From the NCBI GenBank assembly GCA_019635275.1, contig JAHBZV010000001.1, forward strand, positions 1 through 64,000: DNA of 64,000 nucleotides, in the 5' to 3' direction. A program made the translations under genes and the position numbers. Shown here piece by piece: positions 5,976 to 14,828 of the stretch. Under the pieces are notes generated by a model. The model had not been told where the DNA came from, searched no databases, and saw nothing but the letters and a program-made list of their open reading frames with translations. Position 1 is the first letter of the stretch, and every line of letters begins with the position of its first letter. The stretch is from Burkholderiaceae bacterium (GTDB lineage: Bacteria; Pseudomonadota; Gammaproteobacteria; Burkholderiales; Burkholderiaceae_E).

Positions 5976-6623
5976 ATGTCCAGGCTTCGTGTAGAGAGTT
6001 TCACCATCTCGCTCGACGGATTCGGCGCCGGCCCGAACCAGGACATCGACCACCCGCTCGGCGTGGGCGGCACCGCGCTCCATGGCTGGGCCCTCTCCAC
6101 GCGAACGTTCCAGAAGCACCTGTTCGGCAAGGATGACGGACGAGAGGGCCTCGATGAGGACTACGCCGCTCGAGGCTTTCGGAACATCGGGGCCTGGATT
6201 CTCGGCAGGAACATGTTCGGGCCGGTTCGCGGACCCTGGCCGGACGAAAGCTGGCGAGGTTGGTGGGGCGAGAACCCCGTCTATCACGTCCCGGTATTCG
6301 TGCTGACGCACTACGCACGCGCGCCGCTGGTCATGGAAGGAGGAACGACCTTCCACTTCGTGACGGACGGCATCGACGCCGCGCTGGCGCAAGCTCGCGA
6401 AGCGGCCCAGGGCAAGGATGTCCGTCTCGGTGGCGGCGTCGACGTCATCCAGCAGTATCTTCGCCAACGCCTGATCGACGAGATGCACATCGCCATTTCG
6501 CCGGTCCTGCTCGGCGCTGGTGAACGGCTCTTCGAAGGCATCGACCTTCCTGCCTTGGGCTACGCCTGCATCAGGCACGAAAGCTCGCCGCTTGCCACTC
6601 ACGTGGTGCTTGCCCGACGATGA
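5976..6623 (+). CDS. dihydrofolate reductase-like (RibD C-terminal fold) protein
   Basis: A 215-residue protein of the family that contains DHFR-like and RibD C-terminal reductases. It starts with VESFTISLDGFGAGPNQDID (first strand and the S-x-D-G segment). Then it has ILGRNMFGP, an FVLTHYAR strand, the NADPH-binding stretch VRLGGGVDVIQQYL near residue 150, and DEMHIAISPVLLGAGERLFE. Members reduce unknown cytosolic substrates with NADPH, and some act on nitro or deazaflavin compounds. GGAG precedes the ATG by 8 bases. Its stop overlaps the next start (ATGA), so it is co-translated with the hemerythrin gene. It is the first gene after the attC at 5931 and may itself have arrived as a cassette. 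Confidence 0.85.
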   Translation: MSRLRVESFTISLDGFGAGPNQDIDHPLGVGGTALHGWALSTRTFQKHLFGKDDGREGLDEDYAARGFRNIGAWILGRNMFGPVRGPWPDESWRGWWGENPVYHVPVFVLTHYARAPLVMEGGTTFHFVTDGIDAALAQAREAAQGKDVRLGGGVDVIQQYLRQRLIDEMHIAISPVLLGAGERLFEGIDLPALGYACIRHESSPLATHVVLARR

Positions 6624-7282
6624 AGCTGATCGACACGCTCCAGGACGAACACGTGCTGATCGATCGGCTGCTCGGATCGTTTCGCACGTACGTCGACGGA
6701 CTCGTCGACGGGACGGCCGATCCGGACGACGGCCGGCGGTTCGCCGCGTTCTTCACCGAGTTCGCCGGCCACTTCCATCACGATCGCGAGGAGCGCGTGC
6801 TCTTCGATGCGCTCGCGACGGAAGCGGAGCTGCCGCGCGACCGCGGACCGGTGCACGCGCTCGCGCACCAGCACGCCCAGATGGAGGAGTGGCTGCGCGA
6901 GATGACGCCGCTTCTCGAACAGAGGCCCCGGTCGGAGGACGATCGCGCCCGGCTTCGGACCCTGGCAGTCCGCTACTCGCACGCGCTCTGGCGTCATATC
7001 GACGCGGAGAATTCCGTCCTGTTCCCGGAGGGTGCGGAGCGGCTTCGCCGGTGCGGCATTCGCGAGTTGCCGGATCGGCCGATGAGCGAGGCCGAGGCGG
7101 CCGCGCGCGAAGGCGCCGCGGCCCTGCCGGTCCGCTACCCGCCGGTCGAGGACGAGGCGCTCGCGCGCGGTGACGGTTGTTTCGCGTGTCGAGCCTACGG
7201 TGAGACCTGCGACGGACTCGAGGCCGAGTGGTGGACCGAGCTCGAGTGGGCAGAGTTCCATAGCCGTGACGCAAGCGACTGA
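6620..7282 (+). CDS. hemerythrin HHE-domain protein
   Basis: A 220-residue protein with a four-helix HHE domain. Metal ligands appear in order: His in DEHVLIDRLLGSF, then HFHHDREERVLF near residue 52, AHQHAQMEEWL near residue 84, and HIDAENSVLFPEG near residue 130. These histidines and glutamates can hold a di-iron centre. Family members store or sense oxygen or nitric oxide, or protect iron-sulphur centres. The C-terminal 60 residues include C-F-A-C and a further Cys (GETCDG) that could bind a second metal. It overlaps the DHFR-like gene by four bases. Confidence 0.85.
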   Translation: MKLIDTLQDEHVLIDRLLGSFRTYVDGLVDGTADPDDGRRFAAFFTEFAGHFHHDREERVLFDALATEAELPRDRGPVHALAHQHAQMEEWLREMTPLLEQRPRSEDDRARLRTLAVRYSHALWRHIDAENSVLFPEGAERLRRCGIRELPDRPMSEAEAAAREGAAALPVRYPPVEDEALARGDGCFACRAYGETCDGLEAEWWTELEWAEFHSRDASD

Positions 7283-7361
7283 GACTCGTGGTGCGCCACG
7301 AAGCGCCGCAGTACCATGAATCCGGGTCTCCTTCACGGCAGCGTTCACGGAGGGCAAGCCG

Positions 7362-8204
7362 ATGTCGACGCCGATTCGAGTGAATGACACGATCGAGGCG
7401 CACTACACCCGATCCGATCTGGGGAGCGCGATCCTGGCGGCGCTCGAGAAGTCAGGCAAGGACCTGGATCGCCTGACGCCTGAAGACCTGGCGCCGGTCG
7501 ACGAATTCCACATTCGCGGCCGCGCCGCAACCCTGGAGCTTGCGAGAGCTGCGAGGCTGGATTCGTCCAGGCGCGTACTCGACGTAGGGAGCGGCATCGG
7601 CGGGACCTCCCGCTGTCTCGCACGGGAGTTCGGATGCCGTGTCACGGGCATCGACCTGACCGAGGAGTACTGTCGCACCGCGGCAATGCTTTCTGCGCGC
7701 ATCGGCCTCGCGGATCTCGTCGACTATCGACAGGGCGACGCAACGAATTTGCCGTTTGCGGACGCTTCCTTCGACGTAGTCTGGACCGAGCATGCCGCGA
7801 TGAACATTCCGGACAAGCTTCGGCTCTATCGCGAGATGCACCGGGTACTCGAGCCGGGAGGCACGCTCGCCATCCACGACATTCTCGCCGGGCCATCCGG
7901 GGCGGTCCTCTTTCCTGTTCCCTGGGCGCGTACGCCCGAGAGCAGTTTTCTCGTAACCCCCGACGAATTGCGCAAGCTTCTCGACGAAGCCGGGTTCACG
8001 GTGACCGACTGGTCCGATACGACCGACGAGGCTCGCGACTGGTTCGTGGCGGTGGCCGAGAAGATCCGCAAGGAGGGCTTGCCGCCACTTGGGTTCCACG
8101 TGCTTCTGGGGCCTGATTTTCAAGTGATGGCGCAAAATCAGCGTCGCAATCTGGAAGAGGGGCGGATTGTTCTTGCACAGGTCGTCGCCAGGCCACGAGG
8201 ATAG
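7362..8204 (+). CDS. class I SAM-dependent methyltransferase
   Basis: A 280-residue UbiE/sterol-type methyltransferase. The SAM-binding motif I is RVLDVGSGIGGTSRCLAREF near residue 70. Motif post-I ends in the acidic TGIDLTEEYC, motif II is FDVVWTEHAAMNIPDK, and motif III is LEPGGTLAIHDILAG. The N-terminal helix I-E-A-H-Y-x-R-S-D-L is typical of the small-molecule group. The acceptor substrate cannot be read. GGAGG lies 8 bases before the ATG. It is followed after five bases by a secreted hydrolase gene, so the two may be one transcript. Confidence 0.85.
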   Translation: MSTPIRVNDTIEAHYTRSDLGSAILAALEKSGKDLDRLTPEDLAPVDEFHIRGRAATLELARAARLDSSRRVLDVGSGIGGTSRCLAREFGCRVTGIDLTEEYCRTAAMLSARIGLADLVDYRQGDATNLPFADASFDVVWTEHAAMNIPDKLRLYREMHRVLEPGGTLAIHDILAGPSGAVLFPVPWARTPESSFLVTPDELRKLLDEAGFTVTDWSDTTDEARDWFVAVAEKIRKEGLPPLGFHVLLGPDFQVMAQNQRRNLEEGRIVLAQVVARPRG

Positions 8205-8209
8205 ACGGC

Positions 8210-9085
8210 ATGAGAAGCGAACTCCGCGCAGGCATCACCGTTCTCTGGCTGGCGTGTGCTGCCTCCGCGTCCGCACAGGTCCGGCACACGCAGCCCGACC
8301 TCGCGTTTCCAAAGGAAGCCGGCGAACTGTCGCTGTTCAGCCCCATCGCCATGGGCGTATGGAAGCCCGAGGGCGACGGCCCACACCCTGCAGTGATCCT
8401 GGTGCACAGCTGCGGCGGGATGAAGCAGCAATTGGGTTTCTGGCGCAAGGAAGCCGTCAAGCGAGGATACGTGGCGTTCATCATCGATGCATTCACGTCG
8501 CGGGGCTCGCCGAATTGCAGGCCCGCGGCGCCAATCCCGATGACCCGTGGCGTCAAGGACGTGCTGGACGCGGCAGCTCATCTCAAGACGTTTGCCTTCG
8601 TCGACAAGACCAGGATCGCCACGATCGGCTTCTCGTGGGGCGCGATGGCGGGAATGCTCGCAGGAAGCACCGGATATGCCTCGGACGTGGCGCCGGGGCT
8701 CGACCGGTTGACTGCTGCCGTGGCGCTGTATCCGGCCTGCCATATCGGCCCCTTCGGAAGCTTCCCCGGCAACGAGTTCCTCCGCCCGGATCTCGCCACG
8801 CCGACGCTGCTGCTTCTGGGAGAGAAGGACGACGAGACGCCGGCATCCGAATGCCTGAGCCGCGTTCCAGTGCACAAGGAACGAGGCAACCCGCTGGAAG
8901 TCCACGTATTCCAGGATGCGACGCACTGCTGGGACTGCAGCGACCAGCACAACCAGCGCTGGAGCCCGCCCTGGGCTGGCGGCAGGCAAGTGGTCTACCG
9001 CTACGACAGCGCCGTCACCGAGCAGTCCGTGCAGCGTGCGTTCGACTTCCTTGGGCGGCAGATGAATGTTCAAGCCAGGCAATGA
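8210..9085 (+). CDS. exported dienelactone-hydrolase-family protein
   Basis: A 291-residue alpha/beta hydrolase with a signal peptide (RAGITVLWLACAASASA, cleavage before QV). The oxyanion region is HPAVILVHSCGGMKQQLGFW. The nucleophile elbow GFSWGAM near residue 142 carries Ser rather than the Cys of true dienelactone hydrolases. The acid is in LLLGEKDDETP and the His in FQDATHCWDC. Four or more Cys residues suggest disulphides in the periplasm. The substrate is unknown; relatives act on esters and lactones. It starts five bases after the methyltransferase gene. Confidence 0.85.
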   Translation: MRSELRAGITVLWLACAASASAQVRHTQPDLAFPKEAGELSLFSPIAMGVWKPEGDGPHPAVILVHSCGGMKQQLGFWRKEAVKRGYVAFIIDAFTSRGSPNCRPAAPIPMTRGVKDVLDAAAHLKTFAFVDKTRIATIGFSWGAMAGMLAGSTGYASDVAPGLDRLTAAVALYPACHIGPFGSFPGNEFLRPDLATPTLLLLGEKDDETPASECLSRVPVHKERGNPLEVHVFQDATHCWDCSDQHNQRWSPPWAGGRQVVYRYDSAVTEQSVQRAFDFLGRQMNVQARQ

Positions 9086-9152
9086 CGACCGCCCGGAGAG
9101 TTCTGCGGCGCGGTGACCGACTCTGTCCGCACCCGTAAGGAGACCGTCTGCC

Positions 9153-9899
9153 TTGGACATTCCGCGGATCTTCAACATCACCGAAAGCGCTCACCGCATC
9201 CACAACCCGTTCACCCCCGAAAAGCTCGCCACGCTCGGGGCGGCGCTGCGTCTGGAAACGGGAACCCGGGTGCTCGACCTCGGCAGCGGTTCGGGGGAGA
9301 TGCTGTGCACCTGGGCGCGCGACCACGGAGTCGTCGGCACCGGCATCGACTTGAGCCGGTTGTTCACCGAGCAGGCGAACTTGCGCGCCAGAGAGCTCGG
9401 TGTCGCCGATCGAGTCGAGTTCATCCACGGCGACGCTGCCGGCTTCGTCTCCGGCGAGAAGGCCGGTGTGGCCGCCTGTCTGGGTGCCACGTGGATCGGC
9501 GGGGGAGTCGTCGGCACCATCGAGCTTCTGGCGCAGAGCCTGCGGCCCGGAGGGATCATCCTCGTCGGCGAGCCCTACTGGCGGCAGTTGCCGCCGACGC
9601 AAGAGGTTGCCAAGGGGTGTCTTGCCGGCTCGATCTCCGACTTTCTGCTGCTTCCGGAACTTCTCGCGTCTTTCGGCCGGCTCGGCCACGACGTCGTGGA
9701 GATGGTCCTGGCCGACCAGGACAGCTGGGACCGGTACGAGGCGGCCAAGTGGCTCACGATGCGCCGATGGCTCGAAGCCAATCACGAAGACGAGTTCGCG
9801 AAAGAGGTTCGAGCCCAACTGACCTCGGAACCCGTGCGCTATGCCACCTACACGCGCGAATACCTGGGATGGGGCGTGTTCGCGCTGATGGCGCGGTGA
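9153..9899 (+). CDS. SAM-dependent methyltransferase
   Basis: A 248-residue class I methyltransferase. Motif I is TRVLDLGSGSGEMLCTWARD near residue 40, followed by GIDLSRLFTEQA and HGDAAGF. SLRPGGIILVGEPYW is motif III. The N-terminal ITESAHRIHNPFTPEKLATL is characteristic of a group of bacterial small-molecule methyltransferases. The start is TTG at 9153, with AAGGAG 11 bases upstream; no ATG fits the family start. The acceptor is unknown. Confidence 0.8.
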   Translation: MDIPRIFNITESAHRIHNPFTPEKLATLGAALRLETGTRVLDLGSGSGEMLCTWARDHGVVGTGIDLSRLFTEQANLRARELGVADRVEFIHGDAAGFVSGEKAGVAACLGATWIGGGVVGTIELLAQSLRPGGIILVGEPYWRQLPPTQEVAKGCLAGSISDFLLLPELLASFGRLGHDVVEMVLADQDSWDRYEAAKWLTMRRWLEANHEDEFAKEVRAQLTSEPVRYATYTREYLGWGVFALMAR

Positions 9900-9945
9900 C
9901 GAGGGGATTGCCGGGCCCACGTGACTGCACAGAAGAGGAATGCCC

Positions 9946-10458
9946 ATGAATGCCGACGACTTGCGTTCCATCCAGGCTCCGCTGAAGGACCTCTACCGCC
10001 AGTCGCCCGAAGCGGCGCTGGTCACGTTGCGAGCACAAGGCCGGCTTGCCGACGGGGTGAGCTGCAAGATCGAAACGGGCAAGGCGCTCGTGACGGCCGG
10101 CCTGCATCCGGCCACGGGGGGCAGCGGGTTCGGCGCCTGCTCGGGCGACATGCTGCTCGAGGCGCTCGTCGCCTGCGCCGGCGTCACGCTCAACGCGGTC
10201 GCGACGGCGCTCGGCATCGAGCTTCGCGACGCCCTGCTTCGAGCCGAAGGCGACCTCGACTTCCGCGGCACGCTCGGGGTGTCGAAGGACGCACCGGTCG
10301 GCTTCCAGGGTATCCGCCTGAGCTTCACGCTGGACACCGACGCGTCCGACGAGCAGCTGGAGACGCTGCTGCGCCTGACCGAGCGCTACTGCGTGGTCTA
10401 CCAGACGCTCGTTCGCCCGCCGACGATGACGGTTGCGCGACAGATCGTCGAGGCCTGA
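9946..10458 (+). CDS. OsmC-family protein
   Basis: A 170-residue OsmC/Ohr-fold protein. GFGACSGDMLLEALVACAGV (near residues 60-80) carries the two conserved Cys positions seen in organic-hydroperoxide reductases of this fold. LTERYCVVYQTL near the C-terminus provides a further Cys. Family members reduce organic peroxides with thiols or act as thiol hydrolases. The ATG at 9946 has AGAGGA at correct spacing; the ATG at 9940 is too close to it. A second OsmC gene lies at 49757-50272. Confidence 0.85.
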   Translation: MNADDLRSIQAPLKDLYRQSPEAALVTLRAQGRLADGVSCKIETGKALVTAGLHPATGGSGFGACSGDMLLEALVACAGVTLNAVATALGIELRDALLRAEGDLDFRGTLGVSKDAPVGFQGIRLSFTLDTDASDEQLETLLRLTERYCVVYQTLVRPPTMTVARQIVEA

Positions 10459-10498
10459 GCGCGGCGCTGACGCCCCGCCCGTCACGCGATCCGATCCC

Positions 10499-11071
10499 AT
10501 GAAGACCCAGTACTACACCGCGACGAGCCTCGACGGATTCATCGCGACCGAAGACGACTCGCTCGACTGGTTGTTCCCGCTGGGCGACGTCAACGACACG
10601 AGCTACCCGGACTTCATCGCCGGGGTCGGCGCGCTGGCCATGGGCTCCGCCACGTACGAATGGATGCTGCGTCACGCGCAGACGGTCGCCGCCGAAGCCG
10701 GTTCACCCTGGCCGTACACCCAACCCGTCTGGGTCTTCACCCACCGAACGCTGCCGGCAGTGCCGGGCGCCGATCTGCACTTCGTGCGGGGCGACGTGCG
10801 GCCGGTGCACTCGGCCATGCGCGCGGCCGCGGGAAGCAGGAACATCTGGGTCGTCGGGGGCGGCGACCTGGCGGGCCAGTTTCACGATGCCGGGCTTCTG
10901 GACGAGCTCATCGTCCAGGTGGGCTCGGTCACGCTCGGCAGGGGCAAGCCGCTGTTCCCGCGCCGGCTCACCAGCCCGCCGCTTACACTGGTTTCGGTCA
11001 GGCAGGTGGGCACCGGCTTTGCGGAACTGCGCTATCGGGTCCCCTCGAGCCGGGCAGCCGGTGACGCCTGA
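10499..11071 (+). CDS. dihydrofolate reductase-like (RibD C-terminal fold) protein
   Basis: A 190-residue NADPH-dependent reductase-like protein. It begins KTQYYTATSLDGFIATEDDS, has ALAMGSATYEWML near residue 44, WVFTHRTLPAVPGADLHFV, the cofactor loop NIWVVGGGDLAGQFHDAGLL, and ends in LTLVSVRQVGTGFAELRY. It is shorter and clearly distinct from the one at 5976. This subtype is common among small-molecule resistance and cassette genes. The substrate is unknown. Forty bases separate it from the OsmC gene, so a shared transcript is likely. Confidence 0.85.
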   Translation: MKTQYYTATSLDGFIATEDDSLDWLFPLGDVNDTSYPDFIAGVGALAMGSATYEWMLRHAQTVAAEAGSPWPYTQPVWVFTHRTLPAVPGADLHFVRGDVRPVHSAMRAAAGSRNIWVVGGGDLAGQFHDAGLLDELIVQVGSVTLGRGKPLFPRRLTSPPLTLVSVRQVGTGFAELRYRVPSSRAAGDA

Positions 11072-11191
11072 CGAGCAAGTCCAGGCGTCGATGCCTATGG
11101 CACGGACGAGCGGCGTGCAGCGCTTCTGCTCGCTGAACTGCCCGCTCGGCGCCGCTCGAATGTTCGCCACTCGGGACAGCAAGGGGGTCCG

Positions 11192-11494
11192 ATGATTCTG
11201 GAAATTGCGATGCTCCATGTCCGGTCCGGGCAATCGCCGGAGTTCGAAGCGGCCTTCGCCGAGGCACAGTCTCTCATCGCCTCCATGCCGGGGTACCTGG
11301 GCCACGAGTTGCAGCGCTGCCTGGAGGTGGCGGACAAGTACGCGCTGCTGGTGCGCTGGCGCAGCGTGGAGGATCATGAGCTGGGTTTTCGCCGATCACC
11401 GCAGTACCAGGAGTGGAAGCGCCTGCTGCATCACTTCTACGAGCCGTTTCCGGTCGTCGAACACTACGCGCTCGTCGAGCCGGGTAGAGGCTGA
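11192..11494 (+). CDS. antibiotic biosynthesis monooxygenase (ABM) domain protein
   Basis: A 100-residue dimeric ferredoxin-like protein. ILEIAMLHVRSGQSPEFEAA is the usual first strand and helix. SLIASMPGYLGHELQRCLE and ALLVRWRSVEDHELGFRRSP are the second and third strands of the ABM fold. Cofactor-independent oxygenases, haem-degrading proteins and small sensors share this fold; which it is cannot be read. AAGGGGG precedes the ATG. The BCCT carrier starts 20 bases later. Confidence 0.85.
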   Translation: MILEIAMLHVRSGQSPEFEAAFAEAQSLIASMPGYLGHELQRCLEVADKYALLVRWRSVEDHELGFRRSPQYQEWKRLLHHFYEPFPVVEHYALVEPGRG

Positions 11495-11514
11495 CACTCG
11501 TTCCATCGAACGAC

Positions 11515-13083
11515 ATGGTGAACAACGACTCTCTCGAAGCGAAACGACCCGCGACGCTGCTGTACGCGGCGGTCGCCATCGTCGCCAGCGTGGTGATCTG
11601 GGGATTGGTGTCGCCCGCGGCGCTCGGTGCGGCGGCCACCGCTGCGCTGGCCTTCACCACCCGGTCCTTCGGCTGGTTCTACCTTTGGGTCGTGCTCGGC
11701 GTGGTCGTCTTCTGCCTGTTCCTGGCGATGAGCCGCTACGGGAACATGAAGCTCGGGGGCGAGGACGAAGAGCCCGACTTCTCGGTCGTCGCGTGGTTCG
11801 CGATGCTGTTCGCGGCGGGCATGGGGATCGGACTGGTCTTCTGGGGCGCCGCGGAGCCGCTCTCGCACTTCCGGACGCCCCCGCCGGGCATTGCGCCGAT
11901 GTCTGCCGAAGCGGCCAATACGGCGATGCGCTATGCGTTTTTTCACTGGGGCCTGCACCCGTGGGCGATCTATACCGTCGTCGCGCTGGCGATCGCCTTC
12001 TTCCAGTCCGGCACCGGCGGCGGACTGACCTTCAGCGCCACCATGCAGGGGCTGGGAGCGAAGCCGGACGCGCGCTGGCTGGCGCTGATCGATCTCTTCG
12101 CGGTGGTCGCCACGGCCTTCGGCGTCGCCACGTCGCTGGGGCTCGGAGCGCTGCAGATCAACAGCGGGCTCAACGCGGTCTTCGGCCTGCCGATCGGTGT
12201 CGCCTCGCAGGTCGGCATCATCGCAGTGACGACCGTGCTGTTCCTGGCATCGGCGTTGTCGGGAATCGAACGCGGCATCAAGTGGCTGTCGACATTCAAC
12301 CTGGCACTCGCGGGGTTGCTCGCGGCGACGATCTTCGTCCTCGGGCCCACCCGCGCGATTCTCGACACGCTGACGACGACGCTGGGCGCCTACCTGAGCG
12401 AGTTCGTGCGCATGAGCCTGCGCCTCACTCCATTCCGCGAGAGCAGCTGGGTCGGTGACTGGACGATCTTCTACTGGGCGTGGTGGCTGTCCTGGTCGCC
12501 GTTCGTCGGGCTCTTCATCGCCCGTGTCTCCAAGGGACGAACGATCCGGGAGTTCGTGGCGGGCACGCTGCTCGTACCTTCTGCAGCCTGCTTCCTGTGG
12601 TTCTCGGTCTTCGGCGGCACCGCCTTGAACCTCGAGATCTTCGAGGGCATTCCGCTCGCGGCGGCCGCGCAGGCCGACCCTTCGACCGCGATCTTCCGGG
12701 TGTTCGAGGCCCTGCCGATGGGCGCGGTGCTGTCCGTCGCCGCAACCTTGCTCGTGCTGATCTTCTTCGTGACCTCGGCGGATTCGGCGACGGTCGTGCT
12801 GTCGATCCTCAGTTCGCGCGGGAATCCGAGCCCCGGGATGGGCATGCAGCTCGTCTGGGGGCTGCTCGTGTCGCTGGTCGCGGTGAGCCTGTTGCTCGCC
12901 GGGGGGCTCAAGGGGATCCAGACGGCGGCGATCGTCGCGGCGTTGCCGTTCGCGGTCGTCGTGGTCCTGCTCTGCGTGTCGCTTCATCGTGCGCTGGCGC
13001 GCGAGTGGCGCGCACGCGACCGCGAGGAACGCGCGATGCGCCGCCGGGCGCGGGACAGCGAGAGCCGGCGCGGCCAACCGTGA
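11515..13083 (+). CDS. BCCT-family (betaine/carnitine/choline-type) transporter
   Basis: A 522-residue inner-membrane carrier with about 12 hydrophobic helices. Family landmarks are visible: FAAGMGIGLVFWGAAEPLSH near residue 100 (the G-M-G-I-G-L substrate/ion-binding helix), FFHWGLHPWAIYTVV near residue 143, and FYWAWWLSWSPFVGLFIARV near residue 318 (the W-W-x-x-W-x-P-F-V-G aromatic box). RVSKGRTIREF follows. Proteins of this kind import quaternary ammonium compounds with Na+ or H+. The C-terminal tail is short and basic. The Shine-Dalgarno is weak; it may rely on coupling with the ABM gene 20 bases upstream. Confidence 0.9.
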   Translation: MVNNDSLEAKRPATLLYAAVAIVASVVIWGLVSPAALGAAATAALAFTTRSFGWFYLWVVLGVVVFCLFLAMSRYGNMKLGGEDEEPDFSVVAWFAMLFAAGMGIGLVFWGAAEPLSHFRTPPPGIAPMSAEAANTAMRYAFFHWGLHPWAIYTVVALAIAFFQSGTGGGLTFSATMQGLGAKPDARWLALIDLFAVVATAFGVATSLGLGALQINSGLNAVFGLPIGVASQVGIIAVTTVLFLASALSGIERGIKWLSTFNLALAGLLAATIFVLGPTRAILDTLTTTLGAYLSEFVRMSLRLTPFRESSWVGDWTIFYWAWWLSWSPFVGLFIARVSKGRTIREFVAGTLLVPSAACFLWFSVFGGTALNLEIFEGIPLAAAAQADPSTAIFRVFEALPMGAVLSVAATLLVLIFFVTSADSATVVLSILSSRGNPSPGMGMQLVWGLLVSLVAVSLLLAGGLKGIQTAAIVAALPFAVVVVLLCVSLHRALAREWRARDREERAMRRRARDSESRRGQP

Positions 13084-13132
13084 CCGTGAAAGCGGCCGAT
13101 CCATCTGCAGCCTGACCCAACGGAGGACCTGC

Positions 13133-13996
13133 GTGGACGAACAGCCACCCACATTCGACGCAGCGAAGTACAAGAACGCGCAACGCGAGCAATGGAACAA
13201 GGACGGTGCCGCGTGGCGGCGCTGGAATCCCGTTCTGGATCGCTGGTACGGCGAAGCCACTCGCCAGATGCTCGACCTGGCCCGGATTCGGCCCGGCCAG
13301 CGCGTCCTGGACGTCGCTGCCGGCGCCGGCGAGCCGGCGGTCAGCGCCGCCGAACGCGTGGGACCGAGCGGCCACGTGCTGGCGACCGACCTCTCGGAAG
13401 GCATCGTCGAGCTGGCGCGCCAGGTCGCCCGTGAACGCGGGCTCGAACAGGTCGAGACCCGCGCCATGGACGGCGAGAAGCTGGATCTCCCCGACGCGTC
13501 GTTCGATGCGGTGCTGTGTCGGCTCGGCCTGATGTACATGCCGCACCCCGTGACGGCGCTGCGCGAGTGGCGCCGCGCGCTCAGAGCAGGCGGCCGGGTC
13601 GCCGTCGCCGTCTTTTCGACGCCCGAGCGAAACAGCTGGGGTGCCATACCGGCTTCCATCATCCGCCGGCGCGCGCAACTTCCGCCGCCCGTTCCGGGGC
13701 AACCCGGGCCGTTCAGCCTGGGCGGCCCAGGCGTGCTCGAAGGCATGTTCCGTGAAGCCGGATTTGCCGACGTCGAGATTCGAGCCGTGCCGGTGCCACA
13801 CAGGGCGATCAGTGCCGCCGAGTTCGTGCGGGTCGCTCGGGAGGCCTTCGGCGGATTCAACGCCATGATGGCGCACCTGCCCTCCGAAGAACGCGAGTCC
13901 GTGTGGAACGAAGTGGAAGGCTCGATGCGCGGCTTCGAAACGCCGGGCGGGTTCGAGGTGCCGGGCGAGTGCCTGGTCGGTGCAGCCACGAAGTGA
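13133..13996 (+). CDS. SAM-dependent methyltransferase
   Basis: A 287-residue class I methyltransferase. KYKNAQREQWNKDGAAWRRW is the N-terminal helix typical of UbiE/COQ5-like small-molecule enzymes. RVLDVAAGAGEPAVSAAERV is motif I, HVLATDLSEGIVELA follows, and FDAVLCRLGLMYMPHP is motif II. The frame is open upstream, but the GTG at 13133 has GGAGG at 6 bases and fits the family start. The acceptor is unknown. It is the third methyltransferase of the region. Confidence 0.85.
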   Translation: MDEQPPTFDAAKYKNAQREQWNKDGAAWRRWNPVLDRWYGEATRQMLDLARIRPGQRVLDVAAGAGEPAVSAAERVGPSGHVLATDLSEGIVELARQVARERGLEQVETRAMDGEKLDLPDASFDAVLCRLGLMYMPHPVTALREWRRALRAGGRVAVAVFSTPERNSWGAIPASIIRRRAQLPPPVPGQPGPFSLGGPGVLEGMFREAGFADVEIRAVPVPHRAISAAEFVRVAREAFGGFNAMMAHLPSEERESVWNEVEGSMRGFETPGGFEVPGECLVGAATK

Positions 13997-14137
13997 TCGG
14001 CGGTGAGACGTCCATCGGTCGATCCGGCCGACACGGCCGTCGCTTTCGCCCCCCAAGATTGTCGGAATCGCTTTCTTCACGGCGCTTTCACCGCTCTTCA
14101 TACTGGCCACTCCCATCAACCTCACTGGAGTGAAACC

Positions 14138-14413
14138 ATGAAGCGTTTTGTCATCGAGCGGCACATTCCCGGCGTCGAGCGCCTGGACGCCCTGCAGCTG
14201 AAGGAAGCCGCGAGCACCTCGAACGCGGCGCTGGCCAGGCTGGCCGGCCGCGCGCAATGGGTGCAGTCGTACGTGGTCGACAACAAGACCTACTGCATCT
14301 ACCTCGCCGACAACGAGGCTTCGGTGCAGGAGCACGCACGGCTGTCCGGCTTCCCGGCGGATCGGGTCACCGAAGTGCGCGGCGTCATCGATCCGATGAC
14401 GGCGATGGCCTGA
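14138..14413 (+). CDS. DUF4242-type small protein
   Basis: A 91-residue ferredoxin-like protein: KRFVIERHIPGVERLDALQL, then a central VQSYVVDNKTYCIYLADNEA and a final HARLSGFPADRVTEV. This is the pattern of DUF4242 (SCO4226-like) proteins, some of which bind nickel. The role is unknown. GGAG lies 9 bases before the ATG. The upstream 141 bases contain no gene and no clear attC. It is closely followed by a VOC gene. Confidence 0.75.
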   Translation: MKRFVIERHIPGVERLDALQLKEAASTSNAALARLAGRAQWVQSYVVDNKTYCIYLADNEASVQEHARLSGFPADRVTEVRGVIDPMTAMA

Positions 14414-14429
14414 CCCGGAGCGTGCGACC

Positions 14430-14828
14430 ATGACCGATCCGCGTCGCCTCTTGTCCGGACGGTTCATCTGGCACGACCTGGCCGCGGCCGACCCGGCCGC
14501 GGCCCTCGATTTCTACGGCGCCGTGTTCGGGTGGACTGCCGCCCTGCAGCGCGCCAACGGCGGCTCCTTCGTGCGCCTGCAGTCCGGCGGCCATGACGTG
14601 GGTTCGATGTACGCGTTGAGTCGGCAGGAGCGCGAACACGGCGTGCCGTCGCACTGGACACCTTACCTGCGGGTCGATCGCGTCCGCGAGACGGTTCGCA
14701 GAGTCGAGGATGCCCGCGGCACCGTGCTCGTGCAGCCGTTCGAGGTGGACGGCATCGCGCGCATCGCGTTGATCGCGGACCCGGACGGGGCGGTGTTCGG
14801 CCTGATGGAAGCGCACCCCCATGAGTAG
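14430..14828 (+). CDS. VOC-superfamily (glyoxalase/bleomycin-resistance fold) protein
   Basis: A 132-residue metal-dependent or binding VOC protein. FIWHDLAAADPAAALDFYGA with VFGW is the standard first beta-alpha unit. SMYALSRQEREHG and the second repeat YLRVDRVRETVRRVEDARGT follow, ending with IALIADPDGAVFGL. Such proteins isomerise, cleave or sequester small molecules. It overlaps the GlxA-type regulator by 8 bases, so it may be a target or partner of that regulator. Confidence 0.85.
   Translation: MTDPRRLLSGRFIWHDLAAADPAAALDFYGAVFGWTAALQRANGGSFVRLQSGGHDVGSMYALSRQEREHGVPSHWTPYLRVDRVRETVRRVEDARGTVLVQPFEVDGIARIALIADPDGAVFGLMEAHPHE

Noticed and set aside
7452..7459. GTCAGGC inside coding genes (also near 10999 and 16040) as attC R' boxes
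   Set aside because: They lie inside well-defined reading frames and lack the flanking right-half sequence, so they are chance heptamers.
11066..11191. GCCTGAC at a stop codon as an attC R'' box
   Set aside because: No GTCAGGC-like partner lies in the 120 bases that follow. GCC-TGA-C at gene ends is expected by chance in this GC-rich genome; the same applies near 13109 and 14408.
11464..14034. An 856-codon minus-strand frame
   Set aside because: It is the antisense shadow of the BCCT transporter and a methyltransferase, made of Arg/Gln/His-rich low-complexity sequence.
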